Source of the DNA: Oleiphilaceae bacterium
GTDB lineage: Bacteria > Pseudomonadota > Gammaproteobacteria > Pseudomonadales > Oleiphilaceae
Assembly (NCBI GenBank): GCA_022447365.1
Contig: JAKVBL010000004.1
Span: forward strand, 334,872 to 398,871
Reading direction: 5' to 3'
DNA: 64,000 nt
Shown: positions 54,996-64,000 of the stretch, one piece after another
Layout: every line of letters starts with the position of its first letter
Position numbering within the stretch: the stretch's first letter is position 1
The notes under the pieces: generated by a model
What the model was told of the DNA's origin: nothing
The model's database searches: none
Seen by the model: the letters and a program-made list of their open reading frames with translations, nothing else
Position numbers and translations under genes: made by a program

Positions 54996-56183
54996 CTAGA
55001 AGAGTTCTACGTCGTCGTCACTTGGTGGTTCTGGTTCAGATTTTGTGACGACATTTTTTGTTAATGCTTCTACCGCTGTGATCGAGCTGATTAGACTATG
55101 AAAGTGCAATTCTAAGGCATCGCTATTTTGATAGAGCACTTCCATTGAATCAAAGGCTTCACTTGAGAGTTGCAGCAGCTTCGCTTCTTGTTCTTCTGTG
55201 AGATCTAAAGTCATCGCGGCGATGTGTAACTCGTCCGATAGATTCTTCATAATATCGCGCGCATACATCTGAGTTTCTGCCGAGACCGATTTGATTAAAT
55301 CCATAATTGAATTCACTTGGTCATGCTGACTATTAATCAAGTTATTGACGGCGATGGTTCGGGCTTTTGCTTCAGCCAGAGCTGCGCCTTGCAACAGAAT
55401 GTCGCGTAATCGACCGTACTTTTCTTGATCTTCCCAAGGAGCATTTGTCACAACCATAACAAGATATTCGAGTTTGAAAACTAAAATGCGATTCTTTGAA
55501 AGAACACGAATGTCCGTTGTAATCGCTTCATCAAGAATCTTTTTAGCGGCCTCGTGAACAGCGCCCTCTGGGTAATAATGTCGTTCGTTGTTGTCGAGAA
55601 TTAGGGTATAGGTCGACAACTCCATGCTGTTGCATAGTCGGAACAGAGCGTTTGCCACATCATCGATGCTGCTCGATTCTTGCAACCATTCGACTAATTG
55701 CATTAGTAAGCCAATTTCTGATGCTGCCCGCATTGCTGTTAATGCAGTATCAGTGCTTGTTTTTAATTGATCTTGAAGTTCTTGGTTATGTTTTTTTAGC
55801 TTCACAAACGACTGAAGCTTATTTTCCACCCGCTTTTTTTCCCAGTTGTGTCCGATATAACTATCCAAAGGCAAGGTGGTTAACATGTTACAGGGCTTCT
55901 GCTCTAGTGAATCATCGATAAAGCCCAGCATTGTTGGGGTGTTTTCGGGGAAGCTCTGCTCTAGATGGTCAATGAGAGCGTGGTAGTCAACGTTTTCGAC
56001 GATATCGAAAAGAATGGCGTGCGGATGATGCGCAATGCCTTTCACAACATCGTCATTTGAGCTTAATGATGCTGTGTCGGTAGGAAGTGTGAGATGCAGT
56101 GATCCTTCGAGTTCATTTAACTCGCCGTAACTCGAGCTATCGCGTCCTGCAGCGTGAAAAAACACGACTTTTTGTGCACCCAT
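54996..56183 (-). CDS. Putative signalling protein with receiver-like and GAF-like parts
   Basis: A 395-residue cytoplasmic protein that I cannot place. Residues 1-115 look like a receiver-type alpha/beta fold without a clear phospho-Asp. A coiled linker follows (KLKKHNQELQDQLKTS), then a GAF-like domain (about 155-270; MELSTYTLILDNNERHYYPEG), a long helical region and an acidic tail ending SDDDVELF. That tail resembles the acidic-hydrophobic peptides with which CheZ and FliM dock CheY. It lies downstream of rnfE, separated by 73 bp. The ATG at 56183 follows AGAGATG. Confidence 0.65.
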   Translation of the reverse strand: MGAQKVVFFHAAGRDSSSYGELNELEGSLHLTLPTDTASLSSNDDVVKGIAHHPHAILFDIVENVDYHALIDHLEQSFPENTPTMLGFIDDSLEQKPCNMLTTLPLDSYIGHNWEKKRVENKLQSFVKLKKHNQELQDQLKTSTDTALTAMRAASEIGLLMQLVEWLQESSSIDDVANALFRLCNSMELSTYTLILDNNERHYYPEGAVHEAAKKILDEAITTDIRVLSKNRILVFKLEYLVMVVTNAPWEDQEKYGRLRDILLQGAALAEAKARTIAVNNLINSQHDQVNSIMDLIKSVSAETQMYARDIMKNLSDELHIAAMTLDLTEEQEAKLLQLSSEAFDSMEVLYQNSDALELHFHSLISSITAVEALTKNVVTKSEPEPPSDDDVELF

Positions 56184-56256
56184 CAAAAAACATCTCTACT
56201 GACTTAATGTGGAAGCAAGTCTAGTACAAGATTTTGGGAATGCTCAAAATAGAAAT

Positions 56257-56970
56257 TTAGGAAATATTTCCTGTTACTCGAACGCGTTTTGAGCCCTTTA
56301 TTTGCTCTGTATTGGACACTTTTCGGCGCTCAACTTCTGTGTCTATCCAGTTTTTCAGGGCGATGATTAGACCCATGCCGACGAAGGCTCCCGGAGGCAA
56401 TATCGCAAACAGGAAGTTACTGTAATCATCGACAAGTGTAATCTCCCAAGCATGCGCCATGTCACCGAAAATGAGGTGCATGTTGCTAAATAATGTTCCT
56501 TGGCCAATCACTTCGCGTGCCGCGCCCAAAAGAACCAACACGATGAGAAATCCTAAGCCCATCATAAAGCCATCAACTGCGGCGAAAAGTGGATTGTTCT
56601 TACTAGCATAGGCGTCGGCACGTCCTAAAATCGCACAGTTAGTTACGATTAACGGAATGAAAATGCCTAGAATCTGGTACAACTCATAGGTAAAGGCTTG
56701 CATGAGTAGCTCCGCGCAAGTTACGAGCGAAGCAATAATCATTACGAAAGCAGGAAGGCGAATAGAGTCGTTCACATAGTTCCGAATCAAAGACACCGCG
56801 ATATTCGACATCAACAATACCAGCATCGTTGCTAAGCCAAGACCAATCGCATTGACGACGGTTCCTGTTACGGCTAACAGCGGGCACAAACCGAGTAATT
56901 GAACGATTGCTGGATTATTAGACCAGAGACCATTCTTACTTAGGGTTTTGATTTCAGTTAAATTCGACAT
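56257..56970 (-). CDS. rnfE: Rnf electron transport complex subunit E
   Basis: Membrane subunit of 237 residues with about six helices. It has [18 protein letters not shown] at the start and [20 protein letters not shown] in the middle, the conserved NQR/Rnf D-E type motifs with a membrane-embedded cysteine. The charged C-terminus ([11 protein letters not shown]) is cytoplasmic. It ends the rnfABCDGE operon; the nth gene that often follows is not present. Confidence 0.95.
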   Translation of the reverse strand: MSNLTEIKTLSKNGLWSNNPAIVQLLGLCPLLAVTGTVVNAIGLGLATMLVLLMSNIAVSLIRNYVNDSIRLPAFVMIIASLVTCAELLMQAFTYELYQILGIFIPLIVTNCAILGRADAYASKNNPLFAAVDGFMMGLGFLIVLVLLGAAREVIGQGTLFSNMHLIFGDMAHAWEITLVDDYSNFLFAILPPGAFVGMGLIIALKNWIDTEVERRKVSNTEQIKGSKRVRVTGNIS

Positions 56971-56993
56971 CGTTATTCCTGCCTAATATGGCT

Positions 56994-57659
56994 TTAAAGA
57001 CTCAGCTTAGATTTTGGTGCTTGAGATAAAAGCTGATCTTGGTGTGTCTCGAAAAAAGTTAGAGCGTCGTATACCGCCGAAACAATGGCACGTGGAGTGA
57101 TGGTCGCGCCGGTGAGTTGATCGAATTCGCCACCATCCTTTTTAACATTCCATGCTTCGGTATCTGTGTTTGATAGAGACTTTTCGTTAAAACTTAGAAT
57201 CCAATCTGACTTGCTCAATTCAATTTTATCGCCAAGCCCTGGTGTTTCTTTGTGAGTAAGCACTCTGACGCCGATTAACTCTCCGTCAATACCTACAGCA
57301 ATAAGTAACTCAATCGGAGCGGTGTAACCATCGGGCGCAGTCCATGGGAAAATTAAGCTTGTCGTACGCGAATCTTTCTTTGCAAGGAATACTTCTCGTT
57401 CGACGCCTTGATAGCTTAGTAAATAGCTATCAGCGAGAAGGTCATTGCTACGCAGAGATTCAGGAACAAGGGCGTATAAGGCCGCTAGACGAGCTTTCTT
57501 TTCTTGTTCAGCGATTCGTTCACTCGTATTGGTTTGTACAAGTGCGACTAAGCCAGCCGTTAATATAGCGAATAAGCCGAGACCAATCGCAGCACGCACT
57601 GCTGACTGAAAAGTACTTGGCGTTTTGTTTGGCTGATCGTTTTGATCCATATCGCTCAT
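56994..57659 (-). CDS. rnfG: Rnf electron transport complex subunit G
   Basis: Covalent-FMN subunit of 221 residues with one N-terminal membrane helix (about 22-42) and a periplasmic domain. FMN is attached to Thr in the TGAT motif (TGATITPRAI, Thr186). KETPGLGDKIE is also family-typical. It starts five bases after the rnfD stop codon. Confidence 0.95.
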   Translation of the reverse strand: MSDMDQNDQPNKTPSTFQSAVRAAIGLGLFAILTAGLVALVQTNTSERIAEQEKKARLAALYALVPESLRSNDLLADSYLLSYQGVEREVFLAKKDSRTTSLIFPWTAPDGYTAPIELLIAVGIDGELIGVRVLTHKETPGLGDKIELSKSDWILSFNEKSLSNTDTEAWNVKKDGGEFDQLTGATITPRAIVSAVYDALTFFETHQDQLLSQAPKSKLSL

Positions 57660-57664
57660 AATTC

Positions 57665-58708
57665 TTATACCTTCGCCTTAGGGCCGCGTTTTGCTTTGTT
57701 ATGGCCAAAGGTTCGCGGTTGCGTATAGACATCGATTAGGGGGGCTGCAAAGTTCATCAGTAGCACAGCGAAAGCAATTGCATCAGGGTAAGAGCCCCAG
57801 GTTCGAATAATGTAGGTAAATAAGCCAACACCTAGACCAAAAATAAAACGACCGCGTGGTGTTGTTGATGAAGAGACTGGGTCCGTTGCGATAAAGAAAG
57901 CACCAAACATCGTCGCACCCGCAAGTAAGTGAATACTTAATGGCACGGCTTGGTCGGGGTTAGACGAAAATAAAATTGCTGGAAGTGCTAAGCCGAGTAA
58001 TACGCCTGCAGGTGTCTGCCAAGGTATGATTCTTAGTGCCAGAAGACCAAGACCGCCAAGTAAGAAGGCTACATTTACCCATTCCCAACCAAGAACGATT
58101 CCCGAACCAAAGATGTCTTGGCTGGTAATCGCTTCATAAGTGCTCGCTTTCACCTCATGCTTATATACGTCTAAGGGTGTCGCGCCAGAGTATCCGTCGG
58201 GAGCATTCTCTATTTCCCAAATGCTAGCGAGCGTTTGTTGGACGCTAGGGAAATTTTCTTGAAGTGTGGTCGGGCTTGCCCAGTTGCTCGTCATAGCAAG
58301 AGGGAAGGAGATGAGCACGAGCGCATAGCCAGCCATAGCCGGGTTGAACGGGTTGTAGCCCAGACCGCCATAGAGTTGCTTCACAAAGATAATTGAGAAA
58401 CTTGCGGCAATCACGCTTATCCACCATGGCGCTAATGGTGGTAGCGCTATTCCTAGCAGCACCCCTGTCAGCAAGGCACTGTAATCACTTAAGTAAAAAC
58501 CGATACGACGTTTGCGTAAGGCTAAAATAGCAGCTTCGCTGAGCACTGCGGTAATACTGCAAAGGAGCACATTATGTAGGTTGCCCCAGCCGAAAAAGTA
58601 AGTTTGCGCGATCAAGCCCGGAATACATAACAGGATAACCCAGCGCATGATGCTAGAGGTGCTTTGATTTTGTTTAGTATGTGGTGAGCTTCGAGTAAGT
58701 AGTCCCAT
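57665..58708 (-). CDS. rnfD: Rnf electron transport complex subunit D
   Basis: Membrane subunit of 347 residues with about eight to nine helices. Covalent FMN attaches to Thr177 in the SGATPLD motif. FIATDPVSSSTTPRGR is family-typical. Its start codon directly abuts the rnfC stop codon (TAAATG), so translation is coupled. Confidence 0.95.
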   Translation of the reverse strand: MGLLTRSSPHTKQNQSTSSIMRWVILLCIPGLIAQTYFFGWGNLHNVLLCSITAVLSEAAILALRKRRIGFYLSDYSALLTGVLLGIALPPLAPWWISVIAASFSIIFVKQLYGGLGYNPFNPAMAGYALVLISFPLAMTSNWASPTTLQENFPSVQQTLASIWEIENAPDGYSGATPLDVYKHEVKASTYEAITSQDIFGSGIVLGWEWVNVAFLLGGLGLLALRIIPWQTPAGVLLGLALPAILFSSNPDQAVPLSIHLLAGATMFGAFFIATDPVSSSTTPRGRFIFGLGVGLFTYIIRTWGSYPDAIAFAVLLMNFAAPLIDVYTQPRTFGHNKAKRGPKAKV

Positions 58709-60961
58709 TTAATTTTCAACCTCTTGGCTCTTCGCTTGTGCTAGTGCGTCTTGCGCGGCTTTTACACGCACTTTGTTTTTATCAACGGCGCGTTGGAATT
58801 TTTCGATGTTCTCGGGAGCATTAGCTTTTGCGTCTTCGAGCGTATCGATCATCTTATCGAGTTTGGCCTGCGCTTTTTCTAGATTAGCTTCTAATACCTC
58901 AACAGGGACTGTTTCAGTTTTCGGCTCTGGTTTATTCTCTGATGAGGCCGCTTGTGCATCGTTCAATGCTTGCTTCGCTTGTTCTACGCGAGCTTTATTT
59001 TTATCAACGGCGCGTTGGAATTTTTCGACATTCTCGGGTGCGTTAGCTTTTGCATCTTCGAGCGTATCGATCATCTTATCGAGTTTCGCCTGCGCTTTAT
59101 CGACATTGCTTTGCAGCGTTTCAAGGGACACTTCTGGGACCGCTTGTGGTGTTGGCGCGCTAACGGTTTGCGCTTTTTCTAGTGCTTGTTTCGCCTGATT
59201 CACGCGTAGTTGATTTTTCTCGACCGCGCGCTGCAGTTTGGCAACATTATCCGGTGCATTGGCCTTGGCATCTTCGAGTGCATCGATCATCTTATCGAGC
59301 TTGCTTTGGGCTTTGTCTAAGTTGCCTTGTAATTCTTCAACGGAGACTTGTGCCGAAACGGTTTCTGCTTTGCTCGCGTTTTTGCGCGCTAATGCTGCTT
59401 CAATAGCGGCTTTTTTTGGATCAACAGATTCGGCATTGGCTGCCGCTGCTTTTTTCTCGGCTTGTAATTTCGCTGCTGCTTCTGCGCGTGCTTTTCGTTT
59501 CGCTTCTTTTTCTTGCGCTTCACGTTCTAAACGTTCTTGGCGTGCTTCAAAACGAATACGGGCTTTTTCTGATTTGTCTGTGTCCAGGCGTTTTGCTTTT
59601 ATCTCACCTTTTGCGTGTCGGTAGTGCTGAACGAGTGGAATGGAACTAGGACAAACATAGGCACAGGCGCCACATTCGATGCAATCAAATAGATTGTGCT
59701 GTTCAGCTTTTTCATACTCGGCAGAACGAGAGAACCAATATAGTTGCTGAGGCAATAACTCTGCTGGGCAGGCTTCTGTACAAAGGCCACAGCGGATGCA
59801 GGCTTGAGCTTGATCTTCAAATGGCAACTCTTTGGCAGACGGCGCAAGAATACAGTTTGTTGTTTTAACGACCGGCGTATCGAGCTGTTCGATGGTGTAA
59901 CCCATCATTGGACCGCCAATGATTAAGCGCGCATCGCGACTATCTTGAAACTGAAATTCCTGGAGCAAGTGCGACATCGGTGTACCGATAAGCGATTCAA
60001 CATTGCATGATTTTTTGAACTGATCACCGGTGAGCGTTGTGATGCGCGAGATCAATGGCTCTCCGTAGCGAACTGCGCGATACACTGCACGAGCCGTTGC
60101 GACATTTTGGCATACGACGCCGATATCGGCAGGGATGCCGCCGCTAGGCACTTCTTCACCTGTCAGAATATAGATAAGCTGTTTTTCACCACCAGATGGG
60201 TATTTAGTGGGGATGACTGCAAGTTCAATCGTGTATTGGCTGGCACTAGTATGGCCTTGATGTTCGGCAAGTGCTTCTTGAATTGCGGTATAAGCTTCAG
60301 CCTTGTTGTCTTCGATCGCTAATACGATATGTTGCGGCTCAAGTAGGCGCGCCATGATCTCTATGCCGCGTAGCATTTCGTCGGCATAGGTGCGCATTAA
60401 CATGTCATCGGAGGTGATATACGGCTCGCACTCCACACCATTAATGACCAGTGTCTTGAGTTTCTTTTGGTTTGCTGGGTGGAGTTTTACTTCACTTGGA
60501 AAGCCAGCTCCGCCCATGCCAGCAACGCCCGCACGACGAATACACTTAAGGACTTTTTCGCGCTCAAGATTTAGATAATCTTCATGTGCTTCTAGTTCGC
60601 ACCATTGATCTTCGCCGTCGGTATCAATGACAACACATGGAGCGCTTAATCCTGATGGGTGTGCAATGGCTTGATCGCTTATTTCTCGAACCACACCAGA
60701 GCTTGGTGCGTGCACACAGGCGCTGATTACACCATCTGCGTCTGCAATTAATTGGCCTTTCAGAACTCGGTCGCCAGCGTTCACAAGGACCTTTGCGGAC
60801 TTCCCTACGTGTTGTTGAAGCGGAACGATGAGTGTCGAAGGTAGACTCGCTTTTTGTATATCTAGTTGGGTACTTTGTGTCTTGTTTTCTTCAGGGTGTA
60901 TACCGCCGTGAAAATCATGCAGTGTGCGTGAATTATTATGCGCAATACGAAGCTTTGCCAT
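58709..60961 (-). CDS. rnfC: Rnf electron transport complex subunit C with three helical repeats
   Basis: Peripheral NADH-oxidising subunit of 750 residues. It has the NAD/FMN region AGVAGMGGAGFPSEVK, then two 4Fe-4S motifs (CIRCGLCTEACPAE and CIECGACAYVCPSS). A Lys/Ala-rich segment leads to three copies of a 66-74-residue helical unit at 539-610, 611-684 and 685-750, each with KLDKMID and LEDAKANAP. E. coli RsxC also has a repetitive Ala-rich tail, but this unit is different. It overlaps rnfB by one base. Confidence 0.95.
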   Translation of the reverse strand: MAKLRIAHNNSRTLHDFHGGIHPEENKTQSTQLDIQKASLPSTLIVPLQQHVGKSAKVLVNAGDRVLKGQLIADADGVISACVHAPSSGVVREISDQAIAHPSGLSAPCVVIDTDGEDQWCELEAHEDYLNLEREKVLKCIRRAGVAGMGGAGFPSEVKLHPANQKKLKTLVINGVECEPYITSDDMLMRTYADEMLRGIEIMARLLEPQHIVLAIEDNKAEAYTAIQEALAEHQGHTSASQYTIELAVIPTKYPSGGEKQLIYILTGEEVPSGGIPADIGVVCQNVATARAVYRAVRYGEPLISRITTLTGDQFKKSCNVESLIGTPMSHLLQEFQFQDSRDARLIIGGPMMGYTIEQLDTPVVKTTNCILAPSAKELPFEDQAQACIRCGLCTEACPAELLPQQLYWFSRSAEYEKAEQHNLFDCIECGACAYVCPSSIPLVQHYRHAKGEIKAKRLDTDKSEKARIRFEARQERLEREAQEKEAKRKARAEAAAKLQAEKKAAAANAESVDPKKAAIEAALARKNASKAETVSAQVSVEELQGNLDKAQSKLDKMIDALEDAKANAPDNVAKLQRAVEKNQLRVNQAKQALEKAQTVSAPTPQAVPEVSLETLQSNVDKAQAKLDKMIDTLEDAKANAPENVEKFQRAVDKNKARVEQAKQALNDAQAASSENKPEPKTETVPVEVLEANLEKAQAKLDKMIDTLEDAKANAPENIEKFQRAVDKNKVRVKAAQDALAQAKSQEVEN
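58712..59347 (-). repeat. Three tandem ~200-bp coding repeats in rnfC
   Basis: Units lie at 59132-59347, 58910-59131 and 58712-58909. The second and third are nearly identical over their central ~120 bp, including silent positions, while the first is more diverged, which suggests recent duplication or gene conversion between the last two. Confidence 0.85.
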
Positions 60962-61530
60962 TATGCTGCACCTTTATCTGTCGTTATGATCGACGACTGC
61001 GGTGCTGACCAGTGCCAACCTGCAATGCCATTGTCTACTTCAACCATGTCGATACAGTCGACTGGGCAAGGCTCAATACACAGATCACAGCCTGTGCATT
61101 CTGATGCGATGACCGTATGCATGTGCTTGGCTGCGCCTAATATCGCATCGACCGGACACGCCTGAATGCATTTGGTACAGCCAATGCATTCGTCTTCGCG
61201 AATGACGGCGACTTGCTTCGCTTTTTCTTCACCATGCTCTGCATCGAGTGGTAAAGGCTCGACATCTAAAAGATCTGCAAGAGCTTGGATCGTTGCTTCA
61301 CCACCAGGCGGACACTTATTAATGTCTTCACCATTTGAGATGGCTTCAGCATATGGGCGGCATCCTGGGTGACCACATTGTCCACATTGAGTTTGGGGTA
61401 GTAGATCATCAATTTGATCAACGACAGGGTTGCCTTCTACACGAAAACGTATCGCTGCAAATCCTAAAATCGCACCAAAGACTACGGCTAAGCTTAATAA
61501 AACGATAATTGCGGTTACTGCAATGGACAT
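60961..61530 (-). CDS. rnfB: Rnf electron transport complex subunit B
   Basis: Ferredoxin-like subunit of 189 residues. It has an N-terminal membrane anchor (about 5-28), a 4Fe-4S domain with [13 protein letters not shown], and two ferredoxin clusters ([14 protein letters not shown] and [14 protein letters not shown]). It passes electrons between ferredoxin and the membrane core. Start and stop overlap its neighbours by one base. Confidence 0.96.
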   Translation of the reverse strand: MSIAVTAIIVLLSLAVVFGAILGFAAIRFRVEGNPVVDQIDDLLPQTQCGQCGHPGCRPYAEAISNGEDINKCPPGGEATIQALADLLDVEPLPLDAEHGEEKAKQVAVIREDECIGCTKCIQACPVDAILGAAKHMHTVIASECTGCDLCIEPCPVDCIDMVEVDNGIAGWHWSAPQSSIITTDKGAA

Positions 61531-62111
61531 TAGAACGCCACCAATCCGGTAAAGCCCATAAATGCTAATGACATAAGACCAGCGGTGATCATTCCGATAG
61601 CTGAGCCTTTAAATGCATTCGGAATATCAGCGAACGCAAGACGTTCTCGCATCGCCGAAAACAATATCATAACGAGAGAAAAACCAATCGCTGCGCCGAA
61701 GCCATACAGAATGGATTCGACAAATCCGTTTTGCTTTTTGATGTTGAGTAAAGCAACGCCAAGTACTGCGCAGTTTGTTGTGATCAACGGAAGGAAAATA
61801 CCCAGTACGCGGTACAACAAAGGGCTTGTTTTGCGTACAACGAGTTCTGTGAATTGCACGACAACTGCAATAACTAGAATGAAAGAGATCGTCTGCAAAT
61901 ACGCAAGATCGAAAGGTTCTAGTAGATAGGTGTATACGAGATACGCACACACTGAAGACAAAGTAAGCACGAAGGTTGTCGCAAAGGACATCCCCATTGC
62001 CGTCTCAAGCTTATTCGATACACCCATGAATGGGCATAAACCGAGGAACTGCACGAGCACAAAGTTGTTGACCAAAATTGTGCTCACTAATATGAGTAGA
62101 TATTCCGTCAT
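61530..62111 (-). CDS. rnfA: Rnf electron transport complex subunit A
   Basis: Membrane subunit of 193 residues with about six helices. It has [19 protein letters not shown] and [16 protein letters not shown], whose cysteines lie in the membrane and bind an iron-sulfur cluster with those of RnfE. It is first in rnfABCDGE, 21 bp after metG, so rnf could be read from the metG promoter. Confidence 0.96.
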   Translation of the reverse strand: MTEYLLILVSTILVNNFVLVQFLGLCPFMGVSNKLETAMGMSFATTFVLTLSSVCAYLVYTYLLEPFDLAYLQTISFILVIAVVVQFTELVVRKTSPLLYRVLGIFLPLITTNCAVLGVALLNIKKQNGFVESILYGFGAAIGFSLVMILFSAMRERLAFADIPNAFKGSAIGMITAGLMSLAFMGFTGLVAF

Positions 62112-62132
62112 GCTGCTTACTTCTCAGGCGTC

Positions 62133-64000
62133 TTACATAATTCGCATGCCAGGCTGAGCGCCTTCATGAGGTTCAAGAAGCCAAATGTCTTTGCCACCAG
62201 GGCCAGCTGCTAGAACCATACCTTCAGACATACCGAACTTCATTTTTCTTGGTTTGAGGTTGGCAACCATCACCGTATGCTTACCAACGAGATCTTCAGG
62301 CGCATAGGCAGACTTGATACCTGAGAACACTTGTTTTTCGGTGAAGCCTAAATCAAGCGTTAGCTTGAGTAGTTTTTTCGCACCATCAACGTGTTCAGCG
62401 TTTTTGATAAGGGCTACGCGTAAATCAACTTTGGCGAAGTCATCAAACTCAATTTCGTCTGCAATCGGCTCGGCATTATTTTCTTGTTTGGCCGGCGCAT
62501 CGTATTTCTTACCTAATTGCGCTTCGGCAGCTGCCGCTTCTTTTGAAGCCTCAAGCATAGAATCGATTTTAGGCATTTCGACACGTGTCATAAGTGGCTT
62601 GAACTTCGTAATAGCATGCGCTGTCAGGAGAGTTTCTCGCGCATCCCACGATAATTCTGTATTAAGAAAGGCCTCTGATTTTTCACGCATGACAGGCAAA
62701 ATTGGGCCAAGATACGTCATTAACTGGCGGAACATGTTGATGCCGTTGGAGCAGATCTCGTGCAGAAGCTCGCTCTGCTCAGGATCTTTTGCAACAACCC
62801 ATGGTGCCTGTTCATCGATATATTGGTTTGCGATATCCGCAAGCTCCATAATTTTACGTACGGCTTTACCAAACTCTCGGCCTTCATAGAAATCAGCGAT
62901 TTGATCACCGGCTTCGATGAATTGCTGCAGCAGCTCGTTGTTTGCTTGAGCAGCCAATTGTCCATCGAACTTTTTAGTGATAAATCCTGCGCAACGGCTC
63001 GCAATATTGACGACCTTGCCAACCAAATCCGAATTAACTCGCTGAGCAAAATCTTCGAGGTTTAAGTCGAGATCATCGACATTCGACGTTAATTTTGCCG
63101 CGAAGTAATAACGTAAGTACTCTGGATCTAGATGTTCAAGATAGGTGCTTGCTTTAATAAATGTCCCACGAGATTTCGACATTTTTTTGCCGTTAACAGT
63201 GACAAAACCGTGCGCATGAACGGCAGTAGGCGTTCTATAGTCAGCGCAGCTCAGCATTGCTGGCCAGAACAAAGCATGGAAGTTAATAATGTCTTTACCA
63301 ATAAAGTGGTATAGCTCTGTGATTGAGTCTTTCTTCCAATATTCGTCAAAATCCAGATCGTCACGACGATCACAGAGATTTTTGAAACTCGCCATGTAAC
63401 CGATCGGAGCATCTAGCCAAACGTAGAAGTACTTGCCTGGTTGCTCCGGAATTTCAAAACCGAAATATGGCGCATCACGCGAGATATCCCACTCTTGAAG
63501 TCCGGCATCTAACCATTCAGAAAGCTTATTTGCGATTTGATCTTGCAGCGTGCCACTGCGTGTCCATTCGCTTAAAAAGTCTTGGAATTCAGGAAGTTTG
63601 AAAAAGAAGTGTTCAGAGTCTTTTTCAATTGGTGTAGCACCAGAAATTACAGAAACAGGGTTGATCAACTCCATTGGTGAATAGGTTGCACTGCAGTTCT
63701 CGCAGTTATCACCATATTGATCTTCAGCGCCACATTTCGGGCAGGTTCCTTTAACAAAACGGTCTGCTAGGAACAGTTCTTTTTCAGGGTCGTATGCTTG
63801 CGTAATGCTACGACGGGCGATCTTTCCGTTTTTGTCTAGTGCGGTGTAGATTGATTCTGCGAGCGTTTGGTTTTCAGGTGAATGCGTTGAATAGTAGTTA
63901 TCAAAACCGACTGAAAATCCAGCAAAGTCGCGCTGGTGCTCTTGGTTGATGCGATCAATTAGTTGTTCTGGTGTAATGCCTTCTTTTTCGGCGCGTAACA
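62133..64000 (-). CDS. metG: Methionyl-tRNA synthetase (5' end cut by window edge)
   Basis: Class I aminoacyl-tRNA synthetase. The frame stays open to base 64000, so the N-terminus with the HIGH motif lies outside. Visible are the zinc-binding knuckle CPKCGAED...[10 protein letters not shown], the tRNA-site KMSKSRGTF (KMSKS at about 63183-63169) and a C-terminal tRNA-binding domain ending [12 protein letters not shown]. This is the long, dimeric form. The first in-window ATG at 63674 lies within the zinc-binding domain and is not the start. rnfA follows after 21 bp. Confidence 0.95.
   Translation of the reverse strand, partial: LRAEKEGITPEQLIDRINQEHQRDFAGFSVGFDNYYSTHSPENQTLAESIYTALDKNGKIARRSITQAYDPEKELFLADRFVKGTCPKCGAEDQYGDNCENCSATYSPMELINPVSVISGATPIEKDSEHFFFKLPEFQDFLSEWTRSGTLQDQIANKLSEWLDAGLQEWDISRDAPYFGFEIPEQPGKYFYVWLDAPIGYMASFKNLCDRRDDLDFDEYWKKDSITELYHFIGKDIINFHALFWPAMLSCADYRTPTAVHAHGFVTVNGKKMSKSRGTFIKASTYLEHLDPEYLRYYFAAKLTSNVDDLDLNLEDFAQRVNSDLVGKVVNIASRCAGFITKKFDGQLAAQANNELLQQFIEAGDQIADFYEGREFGKAVRKIMELADIANQYIDEQAPWVVAKDPEQSELLHEICSNGINMFRQLMTYLGPILPVMREKSEAFLNTELSWDARETLLTAHAITKFKPLMTRVEMPKIDSMLEASKEAAAAEAQLGKKYDAPAKQENNAEPIADEIEFDDFAKVDLRVALIKNAEHVDGAKKLLKLTLDLGFTEKQVFSGIKSAYAPEDLVGKHTVMVANLKPRKMKFGMSEGMVLAAGPGGKDIWLLEPHEGAQPGMRIM

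Noticed and set aside
58773..59198. Large antisense frames over the rnfC repeats
   Set aside because: They mirror the repetitive Ala/Lys coding of rnfC on the other strand and have no independent support.

Overview
The window is chromosomal DNA from a gammaproteobacterium, with G+C in the mid-40s by eye. Gene order matches the Pseudomonas/Oceanospirillales lineage: pilT-pilU beside yggS-proC, glnK-amtB beside ubiK and comM, rho-ubiD-flavin reductase, argH divergent from algZ-algR-hemC-hemD, and cyaA-lptM-lysA-dapF-DUF484. A marine Oceanospirillales-like bacterium is the best guess. No rRNA, tRNA, CRISPR array, intact transposase or prophage was recognised. Both edges cut genes: pilU at the left (3' end missing) and metG at the right (5' end missing).

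Left part (1-15.3 kb): twitching-motility ATPases, PLP homeostasis, proline and NAD-salvage genes, then hemN under a perfect FNR/Anr box and an Anr-type regulator that is visibly broken (in-frame TAG, one-base frameshift, one lost cluster cysteine). A TlpA-like thioredoxin, an AraC-type regulator and a membrane-anchored hydrolase follow. A tetR/hydrolase pair comes next, bracketed by inverted copies of a ~111-bp dispersed repeat. Then glnK-amtB, with a recognisable sigma-54 promoter and an NtrC-type site.

Middle (15.3-44 kb): mostly conserved housekeeping genes. These are ubiK, comM, trmB, an acyltransferase fusion with a decayed catalytic motif, tcdA, a CPA1-type antiporter, moeA-moaD-moaE, rho, ubiD, a ferredoxin reductase, the hemC-hemD-hemX-hemY haem cluster, the AlgZ/AlgR two-component pair, argH, class I cyaA, the small lipoprotein gene lptM, lysA, dapF and a DUF484 gene. 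Where xerC would be expected, three consecutive stem-loops and a diguanylate cyclase operon appear instead.

Accessory island (44.5-49.4 kb): a repeat-bearing unknown protein, then a tight four-gene cassette: a Cdc48/Msp1-like AAA+ ATPase with a helical-repeat N-terminus, a small membrane protein, a TPR protein with C-terminal membrane segments, and an RDD membrane protein. A 738-bp gene-free stretch with hairpins follows. I did not recognise this as a named system, and it is the best candidate for something undescribed.

Right part (49.4-64 kb): a SutA-like RNA-polymerase-binding protein, a DUF3592-like membrane protein, a DedA/TVP38-flavoprotein fusion, hemB, a DUF4344-like secreted protein without its metal site, a small lipoprotein, a putative signalling protein with a CheY-docking-like tail, and the rnfABCDGE operon, whose RnfC carries three long helical repeats. 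metG closes the window. Tetrapyrrole synthesis is a recurring theme (hemN, hemC, hemD, hemX, hemY, hemB).
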